Positions 16,494 to 25,640 of a stretch of DNA of 41,769 nt are shown piece by piece. The stretch is from positions 1-41,769 of the forward strand of contig JAAYVB010000005.1 of assembly GCA_012517405.1 (NCBI GenBank). Reading direction: 5' to 3'. Source of the stretch: Propionibacterium sp. Its GTDB lineage: Bacteria; Actinomycetota; Actinomycetes; Propionibacteriales; Propionibacteriaceae. Position 1 is the first letter of the stretch. Each line of letters opens with the position of its first letter. Under the pieces are notes generated by a model. The model was not told where the DNA came from and did no database searches. It saw only the letters and a program-made list of their open reading frames with translations. A program made the position numbers and the translations under genes.

Positions 16494-17969
16494 ATGGCAA
16501 ACCTGAATCGCTCCAATTTCCCGGTTGAACGCCGAATCGGGGCGTCGGCTCCCGATGCCACCGGCATTGTGCACCTGGGAATTGGACAGTTCCACCGCGC
16601 GCACGCAGCTGTGAACACGGCGCTCGCGATGGCCGAAGCCGGTGGCGACTGGGGTATCGTCGGCGTCGCCAATCGCTCCCGCCGCATCATCGACCCGATG
16701 CTCAATCAGGACTTCATCTACTCGATTCTGCAGCTCAGCCCCGAGGGCACCGACGTGCAGCTGGTGGATGTGCACCGCCGCCTGTTCGTGGCCGCGGAGC
16801 AGCCGGTCGAGGTGCTGGCCGCGATCGCCGACCCCAACCACAAGATCGTCACGCTGACCATCACCGAGAAGGGCTACAACAAGGACGGCGTCACCGGCCA
16901 TCTGATGACCGATTCGGCCGAGATCGCCCCCGGGCTGGCCGGACCGGACGGCGCCAAGGCTCCGCTGGCTCAGCTGGCCTGGGGACTCGTCAAGCGCTCC
17001 CAGGAGTCCAAGGCGCCCGTGACCGTGCTGTCCTGCGACAACATGCAGTCGGCCGGCAACACCACCAAGGCGATGGTCACCGAATTCCTCCAGGCCGCCG
17101 GGGTGGACGACAACACGATGTCGTGGATCGCCGAGAACGTCTCCTTCCCGAACGCGATGGTCGACCGGATCGTGCCGGGCACCACGGAGCAGACCAAAGC
17201 CCAGGTCGAGCAGATCCTCGGTCTGCGCGATGAGGCACCGGTGCCTGCCGAGGCGTTCACCATGTGGGTGCTCGAGGATCACTTCAAGGCCGGCCGGCCG
17301 GCGTGGCAGGCGGCACCCGGTGTCACCTTCTCCGACGAGGTCGAGCAGTACGAGCTGGTCAAGCTGCGGCTGCTCAACGGCTCACACTCGCTGATCAGCT
17401 ACCTGGGTGGGCTGAGCAACTCCCCGACCATCCCGTCGGCGCGCGACAAGGAGTTCGTCGCCAAGTCGGTGCATGCCGCGATCTACAACGAGTTCCTGCC
17501 CAGCATCGAGCTGCCGCACGGTTTCGACGCGGACGCCTACGTGGCTCAGCTGTTCCACCGCTGGCAGAACCATGCGCTGGGCGACAAGACCGCCCGGGTC
17601 GGGTCGGACGGCTCGGCCAAGCTGCTGCAGCGTATCCCCGAGCCCGCGCTGCGGCTGCTGAACATGGGCCAGATGCCGAACGAGATGGCGCTGACGGCCG
17701 CGTCCTGGATCGCCTGCGTCGCTCCGCCGGCCGGCTTCGATCCCGGTGAGATCGCCGCGGAGATGGAAGAGCCGCAGCGCGAGAACCTCGCCAAGGCCAC
17801 CGCGGGCGCCAAGAACACCCACGAGCATGTCGAGAAGATCATGACCGGCGGGTTCTTCCCGACCGAACTCGGTGAGCACGCCGAGTTCACTGATCGTGTC
17901 GCCGAGCTGCTCGACATCATCGTCACCGACGGTGTCGAGGCCGCCGCGAACAACGCCCTCGGAGAGTAA
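16494..17969 (+). CDS. mannitol dehydrogenase family oxidoreductase
   Basis: This 491-residue protein is a polyol-specific long-chain dehydrogenase. The N-terminal NAD(P)-binding domain contains GIVHLGIGQFHRAH, and the catalytic motif K-x4-N-x2-H appears as KLRLLNGSHS. Family members include mannitol 2-dehydrogenase, D-arabinitol dehydrogenase and fructuronate reductase (UxuB). Without neighbouring transport or kinase genes the substrate cannot be assigned, but mannitol-fructose conversion is the commonest. The start is unclear: ATG 16494 and ATG 16488 are both in frame and neither has a ribosome binding site. It is divergent from the leuL-leuA unit. Confidence 0.88.
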   Translation: MANLNRSNFPVERRIGASAPDATGIVHLGIGQFHRAHAAVNTALAMAEAGGDWGIVGVANRSRRIIDPMLNQDFIYSILQLSPEGTDVQLVDVHRRLFVAAEQPVEVLAAIADPNHKIVTLTITEKGYNKDGVTGHLMTDSAEIAPGLAGPDGAKAPLAQLAWGLVKRSQESKAPVTVLSCDNMQSAGNTTKAMVTEFLQAAGVDDNTMSWIAENVSFPNAMVDRIVPGTTEQTKAQVEQILGLRDEAPVPAEAFTMWVLEDHFKAGRPAWQAAPGVTFSDEVEQYELVKLRLLNGSHSLISYLGGLSNSPTIPSARDKEFVAKSVHAAIYNEFLPSIELPHGFDADAYVAQLFHRWQNHALGDKTARVGSDGSAKLLQRIPEPALRLLNMGQMPNEMALTAASWIACVAPPAGFDPGEIAAEMEEPQRENLAKATAGAKNTHEHVEKIMTGGFFPTELGEHAEFTDRVAELLDIIVTDGVEAAANNALGE

Positions 17970-17990
17970 TCCTCGAGTCGGACGAATCGA

Positions 17991-18032
17991 CGCCCGGGCC
18001 GCCGCCGCGATCATGCGGCGCCGGACCGGGCG
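17991..18032. terminator. GC hairpin after the oxidoreductase gene
   Basis: CGCCCGG (17991-17997) pairs with CCGGGCG (18026-18032), and inner GC-rich segments (GCCGCCGC with GCGGCG) can extend the stem. It follows the stop codon by 21 bases and lies between convergent genes. The only trailing T-richness is TTCGGTGTTTGTT, so it is a weak terminator candidate. Confidence 0.4.
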
Positions 18033-18034
18033 TT

Positions 18035-18084
18035 CGGTGTTTGTTAGCGACGGTGTTTGTTAGCGACTCAGTATTTGTTGGCGA
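18035..18084 (+). repeat. three short tandem repeats between convergent genes
   Basis: CGGTGTTTGTTAGCGA occurs at 18035-18050 and again immediately at 18051-18066. A diverged third unit, CTCAGTATTTGTTGGCGA, lies at 18067-18084. The period is 16-18 bases. It is non-coding, lies between the oxidoreductase and era, and probably arose by slippage. Confidence 0.7.
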
Positions 18085-18103
18085 CTCAGTAACTTGCCGG
18101 CGC

Positions 18104-19045
18104 TCAGAAACCCAACCGGTTGAGGTGTCTGGGATCGCGCTGCCACTCCTTGAGCACCTTCACCTTGAGGTCCAGATGCACTGGGGTACCCAGCAGGGCG
18201 CTGATCTGGCGGCGCGCATCGGTGCCCACCTGTTTGATGTGTTCACCGCCGCGTCCGATCATGATCGGCTTCTGCGAATCGCGTTCGACTACCAGCGATG
18301 CGTAGATGTCCAGCAGTGGACGATCATCCGGGCGTCCGGCTCGCAATCCCATCTCGTCGATCTCGACGGCTATCGAGTGGGGCAGTTCGTCGCGCACGCC
18401 CTCGAGCGCGGCCTCGCGGATGAGCTCGCCGACCAGCGTTTCGGTGGGCTCGTCGGTCACCTCGCCGTCGGGATAGTAGGCCGGGCCTTCGTTCAGCATC
18501 GAGATCAGCACGTCGGCGACCTCATCCACCTGGCCGCCCGATAACGCCGAGCAGGGCACGATCTCGTCGAACGTGACCCCCGCCTTCTCCTGCAGCGCGG
18601 CGATCTCCAGCAGCTGCTTGGCGACGCGCTCGGGACTGACCAGGTCGGTCTTCGAGCAGATCGCGGCCAGCCGTGGCGGATGCGGCAGGGATGCGACCTC
18701 GCGCACCAGATACTCATCTCCGGGCCCGACGTGCTGGTTGGCCGGGAAGATGATCGCGATCACATCCACCTCGCTCCAGGTGGCGTAGACCAGATCGTTC
18801 AACCGCTCCTGAAGCAGCGAGCGCGGCTTGCTGAGCCCGGGGGTGTCGATGATCACCAGCTGGGCGTCCGGTCGCGAAATGATGCCTCGCACAGCATGCC
18901 TGGTGGTCTGTGGTTTGCTGCTGGTGATGGCGACCTTGCTGCCCACCAGCGCGTTGGTCAGGGTCGACTTGCCGGCATTGGGACGCCCGACGAAACAGAC
19001 GAAGCCCGACTTGAAGCCTTCCGGAGTTGCTACCTGCTCAGTCAT
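18104..19045 (-). CDS. era: GTPase Era
   Basis: Era binds the 3' end of 16S rRNA and is needed for assembly of the small ribosomal subunit. The 313-residue product has G1 GRPNAGKST, G3 DTPG and G4 SKTD (a conservative change from NKxD). A C-terminal KH RNA-binding domain is marked by IMIGRGGEHIKQVGTDARRQI. AGGGGA lies 8 bases before the ATG. It overlaps the end of the upstream CorC-family gene by 8 bases, in the order phoH-ybeY-corC-era common to Actinobacteria. Confidence 0.95.
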   Translation of the reverse strand: MTEQVATPEGFKSGFVCFVGRPNAGKSTLTNALVGSKVAITSSKPQTTRHAVRGIISRPDAQLVIIDTPGLSKPRSLLQERLNDLVYATWSEVDVIAIIFPANQHVGPGDEYLVREVASLPHPPRLAAICSKTDLVSPERVAKQLLEIAALQEKAGVTFDEIVPCSALSGGQVDEVADVLISMLNEGPAYYPDGEVTDEPTETLVGELIREAALEGVRDELPHSIAVEIDEMGLRAGRPDDRPLLDIYASLVVERDSQKPIMIGRGGEHIKQVGTDARRQISALLGTPVHLDLKVKVLKEWQRDPRHLNRLGF

Positions 19046-20339
19046 CGTCGTTGTCCCCTGATTCGTCGTCGTCTTCGACTGCTGCCCGGCGCACCAGCAC
19101 GGTGTCGATCTGATGGCGGCGGCCGGTGGATTTCTCTGCCGTGATCTCGAGTCCGTTCCAGATGATCTGCGAACCGAAGATGGGCACCATGTTGAGCTCC
19201 TTGGCGAGCAGTCCGCCGACCGTTTCGACGTCCTCGTCCTCAAGCTGGAGACCGAACAGGTCCCCCATGTCGTCGACCGGCATGCGCGCCGAGATCCGCC
19301 AGACGCCCGGCTCGACCTCCTCGGCCATGTCGGGTTCGGCGTCGTACTCGTCGGTGATCTCGCCCACGATCTCCTCGACGATGTCCTCGATGGTAGCCAC
19401 CCCCGCGGTGCCACCGAATTCGTCGATGACGATCACCATGTGATGACGACTGGTCTGCATCTCCCGCATCAGGTCGTCGATCGGCTTGGAGTCGGGTGTG
19501 AACGAGGCCGGACGCATCAGCGAGCCGACCGTTTCCCGCTTGTCCGCGTCCGGATTGTCGTAGACGCGGCGCATCAAGTCCTTGACGTACAAGACGCCGA
19601 CGACGTCGTCCAGGTCTTCCCCGATCACCGGGATCCGGCTGAAACCGGACCGCAGCGCCAGTGAAAGCCCTTGCCGCAGCGTCTTGTCGCGGTTCAGATA
19701 GACCACATCGGTGCGTGGCACCATGACTTCGCGGACGATCGTGTCACCCAGCTCGAAGACCGACCTGATCATCTCGCGCTCGCCCTCGCTGGCGCCCGCG
19801 ATCTTCTCGGCCTCGGCGATGAACGGGCCGTCCGCGTAGCCGTGGCCGGGAGTGATGGCGTTGCCCACCCAGATCAGCAATTGTGAGATCGGCCACAAGA
19901 TGACCGACAGCACCGACAAGATCCGCGCCGAGGCGCCGGCGATGCCCTCGGCGTTCTGCCGGCCCAGGGTCCGCGGTGCCACGCCCCAGACCACGAAGGC
20001 GACCAGCGTCATGATCAGCACGGTCAGCCACAGCCGGGTGCCGAGACCGTGGAAATTGTCGACCAGCACCAAACAGACCAGCACCACCGAGGTGACTTCG
20101 CAGGCCACCCGCAAGAATGCGGCGGTGGTGGTCTCGGGAGCGGGATCATCGGTGATCTGCTTGACCGCTGCAGCACCCCGCTTGCCGTCGGCGACCATCT
20201 GTTCGGCGCGAGTCGGTGTGATGCTCACCAAGGCGGTCTCGACCGCGGAGCCGACCCCGGCCAGCACGGCTGTCAGCACCGCGCAACCGACCATGACCCA
20301 GTCGAGACCGGTCACTGTCCAGCCCTCGATCGTCGCCAC
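19038..20339 (-). CDS. CorC/HlyC-family transporter-like protein (CNNM-CBS)
   Basis: This 433-residue protein has an N-terminal DUF21/CNNM membrane domain with about four helices in residues 15-170, two CBS domains (MVPRTDVVYLNRD to VIGEDLDDVVGVLYVKDLM, and PDSKPIDDLMREMQTSRHHM with DEFGGTAGVATIEDI), and a C-terminal CorC_HlyC domain (to about residue 410). It ends with an acidic tail. Members are linked to magnesium or cobalt efflux and resistance, but the transported ion is not shown by sequence. The GTG start at 20339 lies 28 bases inside the ybeY 3' end, so the two are translationally coupled. Confidence 0.88.
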   Translation of the reverse strand: MATIEGWTVTGLDWVMVGCAVLTAVLAGVGSAVETALVSITPTRAEQMVADGKRGAAAVKQITDDPAPETTTAAFLRVACEVTSVVLVCLVLVDNFHGLGTRLWLTVLIMTLVAFVVWGVAPRTLGRQNAEGIAGASARILSVLSVILWPISQLLIWVGNAITPGHGYADGPFIAEAEKIAGASEGEREMIRSVFELGDTIVREVMVPRTDVVYLNRDKTLRQGLSLALRSGFSRIPVIGEDLDDVVGVLYVKDLMRRVYDNPDADKRETVGSLMRPASFTPDSKPIDDLMREMQTSRHHMVIVIDEFGGTAGVATIEDIVEEIVGEITDEYDAEPDMAEEVEPGVWRISARMPVDDMGDLFGLQLEDEDVETVGGLLAKELNMVPIFGSQIIWNGLEITAEKSTGRRHQIDTVLVRRAAVEDDDESGDNDDD

Positions 20340-20770
20340 TCAGCGATGATCGTGTCGTTCAGCCCGAACATCACGGCCTTCTCCGCCGGCTCGCCGTGAT
20401 CGTGGCCGAGCAAGTGCAGCAGCCCGTGAATCAGCAGATACTGGATCTCCTCGGCGGGCTCACGGCCGTTCTCCGGGGCCTGCGCCGAGGTGAACTGCGG
20501 GCAGATGACGATATCACCGAGCATGCCGCGAGGTGGCTCTTGACCCGGCTCGGGGGCCCGTAGCTCGTCCATCGGAAAGCTCATCACGTCGGTGGGACCC
20601 GGCAGATCCATGAACCGTTGATGCAGCTCGGCCATCGCGTCCGGATCGATCAGCAGGATCGACAGCTCGGCCTGCGGATGGATGCGCAGCCTGGCGAGGG
20701 CGAACTCCGCCAGCTGCACCAGCGCCAATTCGTCGACTTCGGCACCCGACTCGTTGTTGACCTCGATCAT
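20312..20770 (-). CDS. ybeY: endoribonuclease YbeY
   Basis: This zinc-dependent endonuclease acts in 16S rRNA 3'-end maturation and ribosome quality control. The 152-residue protein contains the metal-binding signature HGLLHLLGHDHGEPAE (three His ligands) near residue 118, preceded by the DVMSFPMDE and GDIVIC segments typical of the family. It starts 4 bases inside the phoH stop region (ATGA overlap). Confidence 0.95.
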   Translation of the reverse strand: MIEVNNESGAEVDELALVQLAEFALARLRIHPQAELSILLIDPDAMAELHQRFMDLPGPTDVMSFPMDELRAPEPGQEPPRGMLGDIVICPQFTSAQAPENGREPAEEIQYLLIHGLLHLLGHDHGEPAEKAVMFGLNDTIIAEWRRSRAGQ

Positions 20771-21756
20771 CGGGTCCCTCGCTGTCCGCGCGAGGTGAAG
20801 GCCTCGGCCAAGGTCGAGTCGTACCGGTCGTAGGCGGCCACGATGTCACCGACCAGCTTGTGACGCACCACATCGCGTTTGGTCAGCTGGCAGAACGCGA
20901 TATCGCGCACCCCGTCGAGAATGCCCTGCACCGCGCGCAGACCGCTGCGGACTCCGCCGGGCAGATCGACCTGCGTGGTATCACCGGTGACGACGATCTT
21001 CGAGCCGAATCCGAGCCGGGTCAAGAACATCTTCATCTGCTCCATCGAGGTGTTCTGGGCCTCGTCCAGCACGATGAAAGCGTCGTTGAGCGTACGCCCG
21101 CGCATGTAGGCCAGCGGCGCCACCTCGATCACGCCCCCGGTCAGCAGCTTGGGGAGCGACTCGGGATCGAGCATGTCGTGCAACGCGTCGTAAAGCGGAC
21201 GCAGGTAGGGGTCGATCTTGTCGTTCAGGGTGCCCGGCAGGAAGCCGAGCCGCTCCCCTGCCTCGATGGCGGGGCGGGTCAGGATGATGCGGGTGACCTG
21301 CTTGGACTGCAGCGCTTGCACCGCCTTCGCCATCGCGAGATAGGTCTTGCCGGTGCCAGCAGGACCGATGCCGAAGGTGATGGTGTGCTTGTCGATGGCG
21401 TCGACATAGCGCTTCTGGTTCAGGGTCTTCGGACGAATCGTGCGGCCACGGCTGGACAAGATGTCCTGGGTGAGGATCTCGGCCGGACGCACGCCGTCGG
21501 CGCCCATCGCGATGACCCGCTCGACGGTCTCGGTGCTCAGGCCCTGGCCGGTACGCAGGATGGTGATGACTTCGGTGAGTGCCTCGGTCGCAGCGGCGAT
21601 GTCGCTGGTTGTGCCGGTGAGCGTGAACTCGTTTCCGCGCACATGGATGTCGGCCGCCAGCTCGCGTTCCATGATTCGCAGGAATTCGTCGCGGGGGCCC
21701 AGGACGTTGACCATGTCGATGGAGGCAGGTACCACGAGTGTGCGGCTGCCGGGCAT
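20767..21756 (-). CDS. phoH: PhoH-family ATPase
   Basis: This 329-residue protein has a short N-terminal KH-like region and the PhoH P-loop ATPase core, with Walker A GPAGTGKTYLAMAKAV near residue 133 and Walker B IVLDEAQNTS near residue 231. It also contains the family's RPAIEAGERLGFLPG and VVTGDTTQVDLP motifs. In bacteria it sits beside ybeY and era and is thought to take part in RNA metabolism. Its exact role is unsettled. It is the first gene of this minus-strand operon. There is no strong ribosome binding site before ATG 21756. Confidence 0.93.
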   Translation of the reverse strand: MPGSRTLVVPASIDMVNVLGPRDEFLRIMERELAADIHVRGNEFTLTGTTSDIAAATEALTEVITILRTGQGLSTETVERVIAMGADGVRPAEILTQDILSSRGRTIRPKTLNQKRYVDAIDKHTITFGIGPAGTGKTYLAMAKAVQALQSKQVTRIILTRPAIEAGERLGFLPGTLNDKIDPYLRPLYDALHDMLDPESLPKLLTGGVIEVAPLAYMRGRTLNDAFIVLDEAQNTSMEQMKMFLTRLGFGSKIVVTGDTTQVDLPGGVRSGLRAVQGILDGVRDIAFCQLTKRDVVRHKLVGDIVAAYDRYDSTLAEAFTSRGQRGTR

Positions 21757-21905
21757 GTGGGCTACAGTGCCTGCCGCCGATCGGGGGTCAGCGGCATCCT
21801 CGAGAGGTTGATGACTGGTAGACAGGACGATCCTTCCGTAGCGTTCCCGTCAATTCTATGCGCGCGCCGCCAACCGTCGGCACCGCGGCGGCGATCCAGC
21901 GCGTC

Positions 21906-22376
21906 TCAGCTCTCGTCGTCCTCGTCGTCCCCGGGGTTCTCCAGGTCTTCCTCCGAGATGATGTGCACTGCCGCTTCCTCAGCGCTGGCCGCGCCACCGG
22001 AAATGCCCACATCGGCGGCCACCGACTGTGCCTCGGTGTCCTCAGCGTCGATACCACCGCCGGCCGAGATCAAGCGTCCTGCTCTGGCGGAGCCGACCTG
22101 GCGGTTCTCGCGGTTCGGGTTCCAGGGGCCGCGCAGCTTCTTCGGGTTCTCTTCGGGTTCTTCTTGAGCGATGCGCTGCTCGAGAGTCTCCCCCTGGCGC
22201 ATCTCTGCGGGTGTGTTGCCGAATCCTTGCGCAGGCGACCAATTGTCGGGCGCGGTATAGCCCTCATCGAGAACATCATCCACGCCGCGGTTGATCAGCG
22301 AATCGGACTGACTGAGCTGCTCCATCTGCACAGAGGGCTCAGGTGCGTCCTCACTGTGTGCCATGTTCTCTGCCAT
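21906..22376 (-). CDS. DUF5709 domain protein
   Basis: This acidic, low-complexity actinobacterial protein of 156 residues has unknown function. The conserved DUF5709 features are SDSLINRGVDDVLDEGYTAPD near the N-terminus, GETLEQRIAQEEPE in the middle, and RAGRL followed by DVGISGGAASAEEAAVHII at the end. No catalytic motif or membrane segment is visible. It follows hemH by 69 bases and may be part of that run. A second in-frame ATG at 22364 is possible. Confidence 0.85.
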   Translation of the reverse strand: MAENMAHSEDAPEPSVQMEQLSQSDSLINRGVDDVLDEGYTAPDNWSPAQGFGNTPAEMRQGETLEQRIAQEEPEENPKKLRGPWNPNRENRQVGSARAGRLISAGGGIDAEDTEAQSVAADVGISGGAASAEEAAVHIISEEDLENPGDDEDDES

Positions 22377-22445
22377 GTATCGATACTGCCATCACCGGCA
22401 ATACGGCGTGCCCAGACGCGCCCAACTGGGCCGTCGGGCAGTGGC

Positions 22446-23453
22446 CTAAACGCGGGCCGCGGAACCGTCCGACGAGTTCCCGACCGGTTGCACGAGATCC
22501 GAACGCAGAATACCGGCCAGCGCCTGAGCCCAGTGCTCCTGAGCGTTCAATGCCGGTACCAGCGTGAACTCGGCGCCGCCGGCCGACGTGAAGGTCTTGG
22601 CGAGCTTCGAACCGATGTCGTAGACCGTCTCCAGGCAATCCACGGCGAACCCCGGGCAGACCACCAGCACGCACTGGGCACCGTCGCGCGCCCATGCGAC
22701 GCATTCGGTCTCCAGCGCCGGTTCGAGCCATTTCATCGGCTTGATCGCCGACTGGAAGGTCACCCGGAGCTTGTCGTCGGGTACGCCCACGGCTTTGGCC
22801 AGCAGGTGGGCGGTGGAGCGGCACTGCTGCTCGTAGTCCATGCCGGTGCGGGCACCGCGCACCTGATGGCTCACCGGGATCGAATGGAACGAGATGACCA
22901 TCAGGTCGTAGTCGTCGGTGAAGTACGGCCGCACGCTGGTGGCCAGCGAGTCGATATAGCCGGGGTGATCGTAGTAGGGACGCAGCAGCCGCAGCCGGGC
23001 TTGCGGGCAGCGGGCGCTCACCTGCTCGATCGCGTACTCGGCCGCACTGGTGTAGCTGGAGTAGGTCTCATGGGGAAACATCGGAGCCACCACGATCTGA
23101 TCGGCGCCGGCCAGCTGATCGACGACATCATCGATCCCGGGATGCCCGTACCTCATGAACGGCACCACCGGATGCCCCAGTTCGGTGCTCAGCCGCACCG
23201 CCAGGGCTTCGCTGTGCACGGCCAGGGGCGAGCGTCCGCCTGCCTGCGCGAAAAGATCCCGGTAGCGGGCCGCGGAACCGCCCACCCGTCCAGGAACGAT
23301 GATCTTGTCCACCAGTACCCGGCGGACCGCGTCCCCCGGCATGCCCATCATGTACGGATCATTGAGGAACTCCGACAGGTACTCCTTCACTGCGGTCTTG
23401 TCGGGGCTGTCGGGAGTACCGGTGTTGACGAGCAGCGTTACAGTGCCGGGCAC
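22446..23453 (-). CDS. hemH: ferrochelatase
   Basis: This enzyme inserts Fe2+ into a porphyrin at the end of haem synthesis. The 335-residue product shows the catalytic-His region VISFHSIPVSHQ and the C-terminal CPGFAVDCLETVYDIG with EFTLVPALNA. These segments, and the N-terminal LLVNTGTPDSPDKTAVKEYL, resemble proteobacterial protoporphyrin ferrochelatases more than the actinobacterial coproporphyrin type, which starts quite differently. The GTG start at 23453 lies 16 bases inside the tgt 3' end. No other haem gene is nearby. Confidence 0.9.
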   Translation of the reverse strand: MPGTVTLLVNTGTPDSPDKTAVKEYLSEFLNDPYMMGMPGDAVRRVLVDKIIVPGRVGGSAARYRDLFAQAGGRSPLAVHSEALAVRLSTELGHPVVPFMRYGHPGIDDVVDQLAGADQIVVAPMFPHETYSSYTSAAEYAIEQVSARCPQARLRLLRPYYDHPGYIDSLATSVRPYFTDDYDLMVISFHSIPVSHQVRGARTGMDYEQQCRSTAHLLAKAVGVPDDKLRVTFQSAIKPMKWLEPALETECVAWARDGAQCVLVVCPGFAVDCLETVYDIGSKLAKTFTSAGGAEFTLVPALNAQEHWAQALAGILRSDLVQPVGNSSDGSAARV

Positions 23454-24736
23454 GTGGGCCTCCTCAGGTCGTGAGAGTCGCTCTTGATTGAAGGAACACG
23501 GCCGTAGAAGCGGCCGAGTACCTCGGTACGGCAGTCGTCGAAGTCGCCGGACACCAGGGCTTCGCGGATGGTGTCGACCAGCCGCACGGTGAATCGTTCA
23601 TTGTGGATGGTGGCCAAGGTGGCGGCCAGCATCTCCTTGGCCTTGAACAGATGATGCAGATAGGCGCGGGTGTAGTGGGTGCACGTGTAACAGTCGCAAC
23701 CGTCCTCGAGCGGGACGAAGGCGCGCCGGTTGGCCGCGGTGGTGACGTTGTAGCGGCCGTCCGCGGTGTAGATGGCGGCGTTTCGGGCGACCCGGCTCGG
23801 GTTAACGCAGTCGAAGGTGTCGATTCCCGCGGCGATCGCGGCGAAGAAATCGTCCGGTTCGCTGATGCCGAGCAGATGCCGCGGCTTGTCCTCCGGCAGC
23901 TCCGAGGTGCACCAGGAGACGATCTCACCGAGCCGCTGCTTTTCCAGTGCACCGCCGATACCGTAGCCGTCGAAGTGCTGACCATCGGCCTCGGTCGCCA
24001 GCAGCCCGCGGCAAGCCTGCCTGCGCAGGTCTTCGTATTGCGCACCCTGCACCACACCGAACAGCGCCTGATACGGACGATGCGCGCGCCGGGCGGTCAG
24101 CACGCGATGTGCCGCCAGGCACCGCTGTGCCCAGTCCTGGGTCCGCAGTACCGACGATTCCTGGTACCCACGGGTGTTCAACAGCGTGGTCAACTCGTCG
24201 AACGCGAAGATGATGTCCGCGCCGAGCTGATGTTGCACCGTCATGCTGATCTCAGGGGTGAAGCGATGCCGGTCGCCGTTGATCGGCGAATTGAACCACA
24301 CACCGTCGTCGTCGACATGGGCCTGGCGTTGCTTGCCTTCGGCGATCACTTCGTCGTTCTGCAGGCCGGTGACGTCCATGGCCAGCACCTTCTTGAAGCC
24401 CGCCCCCAGACTCATCACCTGAAAGCCGCCGGAATCGGTGAAGGTGGGTCCGGGCCAGTTCATGAATGCCCCGACACCGCCGGCCTCGTCAACGATGTCG
24501 CTGCCGGGCTGCAGATAGAGGTGGAAGGCGTTGGCCAGCACGGCCTGGCCGCCCAATCGGGCGATCTGTTCGGGCAGCACCGCCTTCACATTGGCTTTGG
24601 TGCCGACCACGATGAACGCCGGGGTCTTGATCTCGCCATGAGGGGTCCGGATGATGCCGGCGCGCCCCAGGCCGTTGGGCAGTCTGGCGTCTACCCGGAA
24701 ACCGAAGTCGTCGGGGCTTGGTGACTCATTTGTCAT
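23438..24736 (-). CDS. tgt: tRNA-guanine transglycosylase
   Basis: This enzyme replaces guanine at position 34 of GUN-anticodon tRNAs with a queuosine precursor. The 432-residue product has the nucleophile region FTDSGGFQVMSLG, FAFDE, GVVQGAQYEDLR (where the common motif is GIVQGG) and the zinc site CDCYTC with a later His. The C-terminus reaches IREALVSGDFDD and a short tail. It overlaps both tatC (11 bases) and hemH (16 bases). No queuosine biosynthesis gene is in the window, so the enzyme might use imported base. Confidence 0.92.
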   Translation of the reverse strand: MTNESPSPDDFGFRVDARLPNGLGRAGIIRTPHGEIKTPAFIVVGTKANVKAVLPEQIARLGGQAVLANAFHLYLQPGSDIVDEAGGVGAFMNWPGPTFTDSGGFQVMSLGAGFKKVLAMDVTGLQNDEVIAEGKQRQAHVDDDGVWFNSPINGDRHRFTPEISMTVQHQLGADIIFAFDELTTLLNTRGYQESSVLRTQDWAQRCLAAHRVLTARRAHRPYQALFGVVQGAQYEDLRRQACRGLLATEADGQHFDGYGIGGALEKQRLGEIVSWCTSELPEDKPRHLLGISEPDDFFAAIAAGIDTFDCVNPSRVARNAAIYTADGRYNVTTAANRRAFVPLEDGCDCYTCTHYTRAYLHHLFKAKEMLAATLATIHNERFTVRLVDTIREALVSGDFDDCRTEVLGRFYGRVPSIKSDSHDLRRPTCPAL

Positions 24737-25631
24737 CGGTCTGAATTGTCTTTCCCAGGTACTCGGCTTCGGCTTCTTCAGGGCTGATCTCCCCACTGCG
24801 AATCCGCAGCTTCAGGCTTCTCTTCTCTCGCCGCGAGCAGATGAACTCGCTGACCACATACATGATTACCATCGGCAGCGAAAGCGCGAGCATCGAGAAC
24901 GGGTCACCCGAGGGTGTCGCCACCGCCCCGAACACGAAACAGACGAAGATCGCGATCGTGCGGGCTTTCCTGAGCTGCCAGGTCTTCAGCACCCCCAGCA
25001 TGTTGAGCATGACCAGGATCACCGGCATCAGAAAGCTGATCCCGAAGACCAGCAGCATGCGCATTTCAAGCGACAGGAAATCGTTGAGATCCTGCAGGTT
25101 CGCTACTCCGGCCTGGGCGACGGTGAAGCCCAGCATGAACTCGAATGCCTTCGGCAGGGTCAGATAGCCGACAACCACGCCGGCCAGGAAGAGTGGGATC
25201 GCCGACAACAAGAAGAGCTGAGCGACGCGCTTCTCGTTCTTCAACAGGCCCGGAACGATAAACGCCCACAGTTGATACAACCAGACCGGACAGGCAGCGA
25301 TGATCGCAGCCAAGCCCGCTGCCTTCAGGGCCAGCAACATCGGGGAGGCAACACCGGAGTTCACAACCTGGATCACCGCGTCGGGGTTCGCGGCACTCAC
25401 CCGGTCAGCTGCGATCTGGTACGGACGCAGGATCAATTCGACAATGGGGACGTAGAAAATGAAGGCGACAATGAACAACACCACGATCGCCGCCATGGAG
25501 ACGATCAGACGGTAGCGGATCTCGCGAAGATGATCCCAGATGCTCATCGCCCCGTTCTCATCGAACTGGGGCGGCTTGAACCACGCAAACCTCCCGTCAG
25601 GCTTGCCGCTGGTGCTGGTCCCGGTCGACAT
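24726..25631 (-). CDS. tatC: twin-arginine translocase subunit TatC
   Basis: TatC recognises RR signal peptides and exports folded proteins. The 301-residue product has six membrane helices. The N-terminal family motif is SIWDHLREIRYRLIVS and the periplasmic/cytoplasmic loop pattern includes FIVPGLLKNEKR. A charged C-terminal tail (RREKRSLKLRIRSGE, EEAEAEYLG) follows. The ATG at 25631 was chosen. A GTG at 25640, directly after the tatA stop, is in frame and possible. Confidence 0.93.
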   Translation of the reverse strand: MSTGTSTSGKPDGRFAWFKPPQFDENGAMSIWDHLREIRYRLIVSMAAIVVLFIVAFIFYVPIVELILRPYQIAADRVSAANPDAVIQVVNSGVASPMLLALKAAGLAAIIAACPVWLYQLWAFIVPGLLKNEKRVAQLFLLSAIPLFLAGVVVGYLTLPKAFEFMLGFTVAQAGVANLQDLNDFLSLEMRMLLVFGISFLMPVILVMLNMLGVLKTWQLRKARTIAIFVCFVFGAVATPSGDPFSMLALSLPMVIMYVVSEFICSRREKRSLKLRIRSGEISPEEAEAEYLGKTIQTDDK

Positions 25632-25640
25632 CGACCCCAC

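Noticed and set aside
21858..23474. Long plus-strand open frame opposite DUF5709 and hemH
   Set aside because: It is a shadow of two real minus-strand genes. The translated sequence has no domain and the typical antisense composition.
23603..24724. Long plus-strand open frame opposite tgt
   Set aside because: It is antisense to tgt, with no ribosome binding site or recognisable motif.
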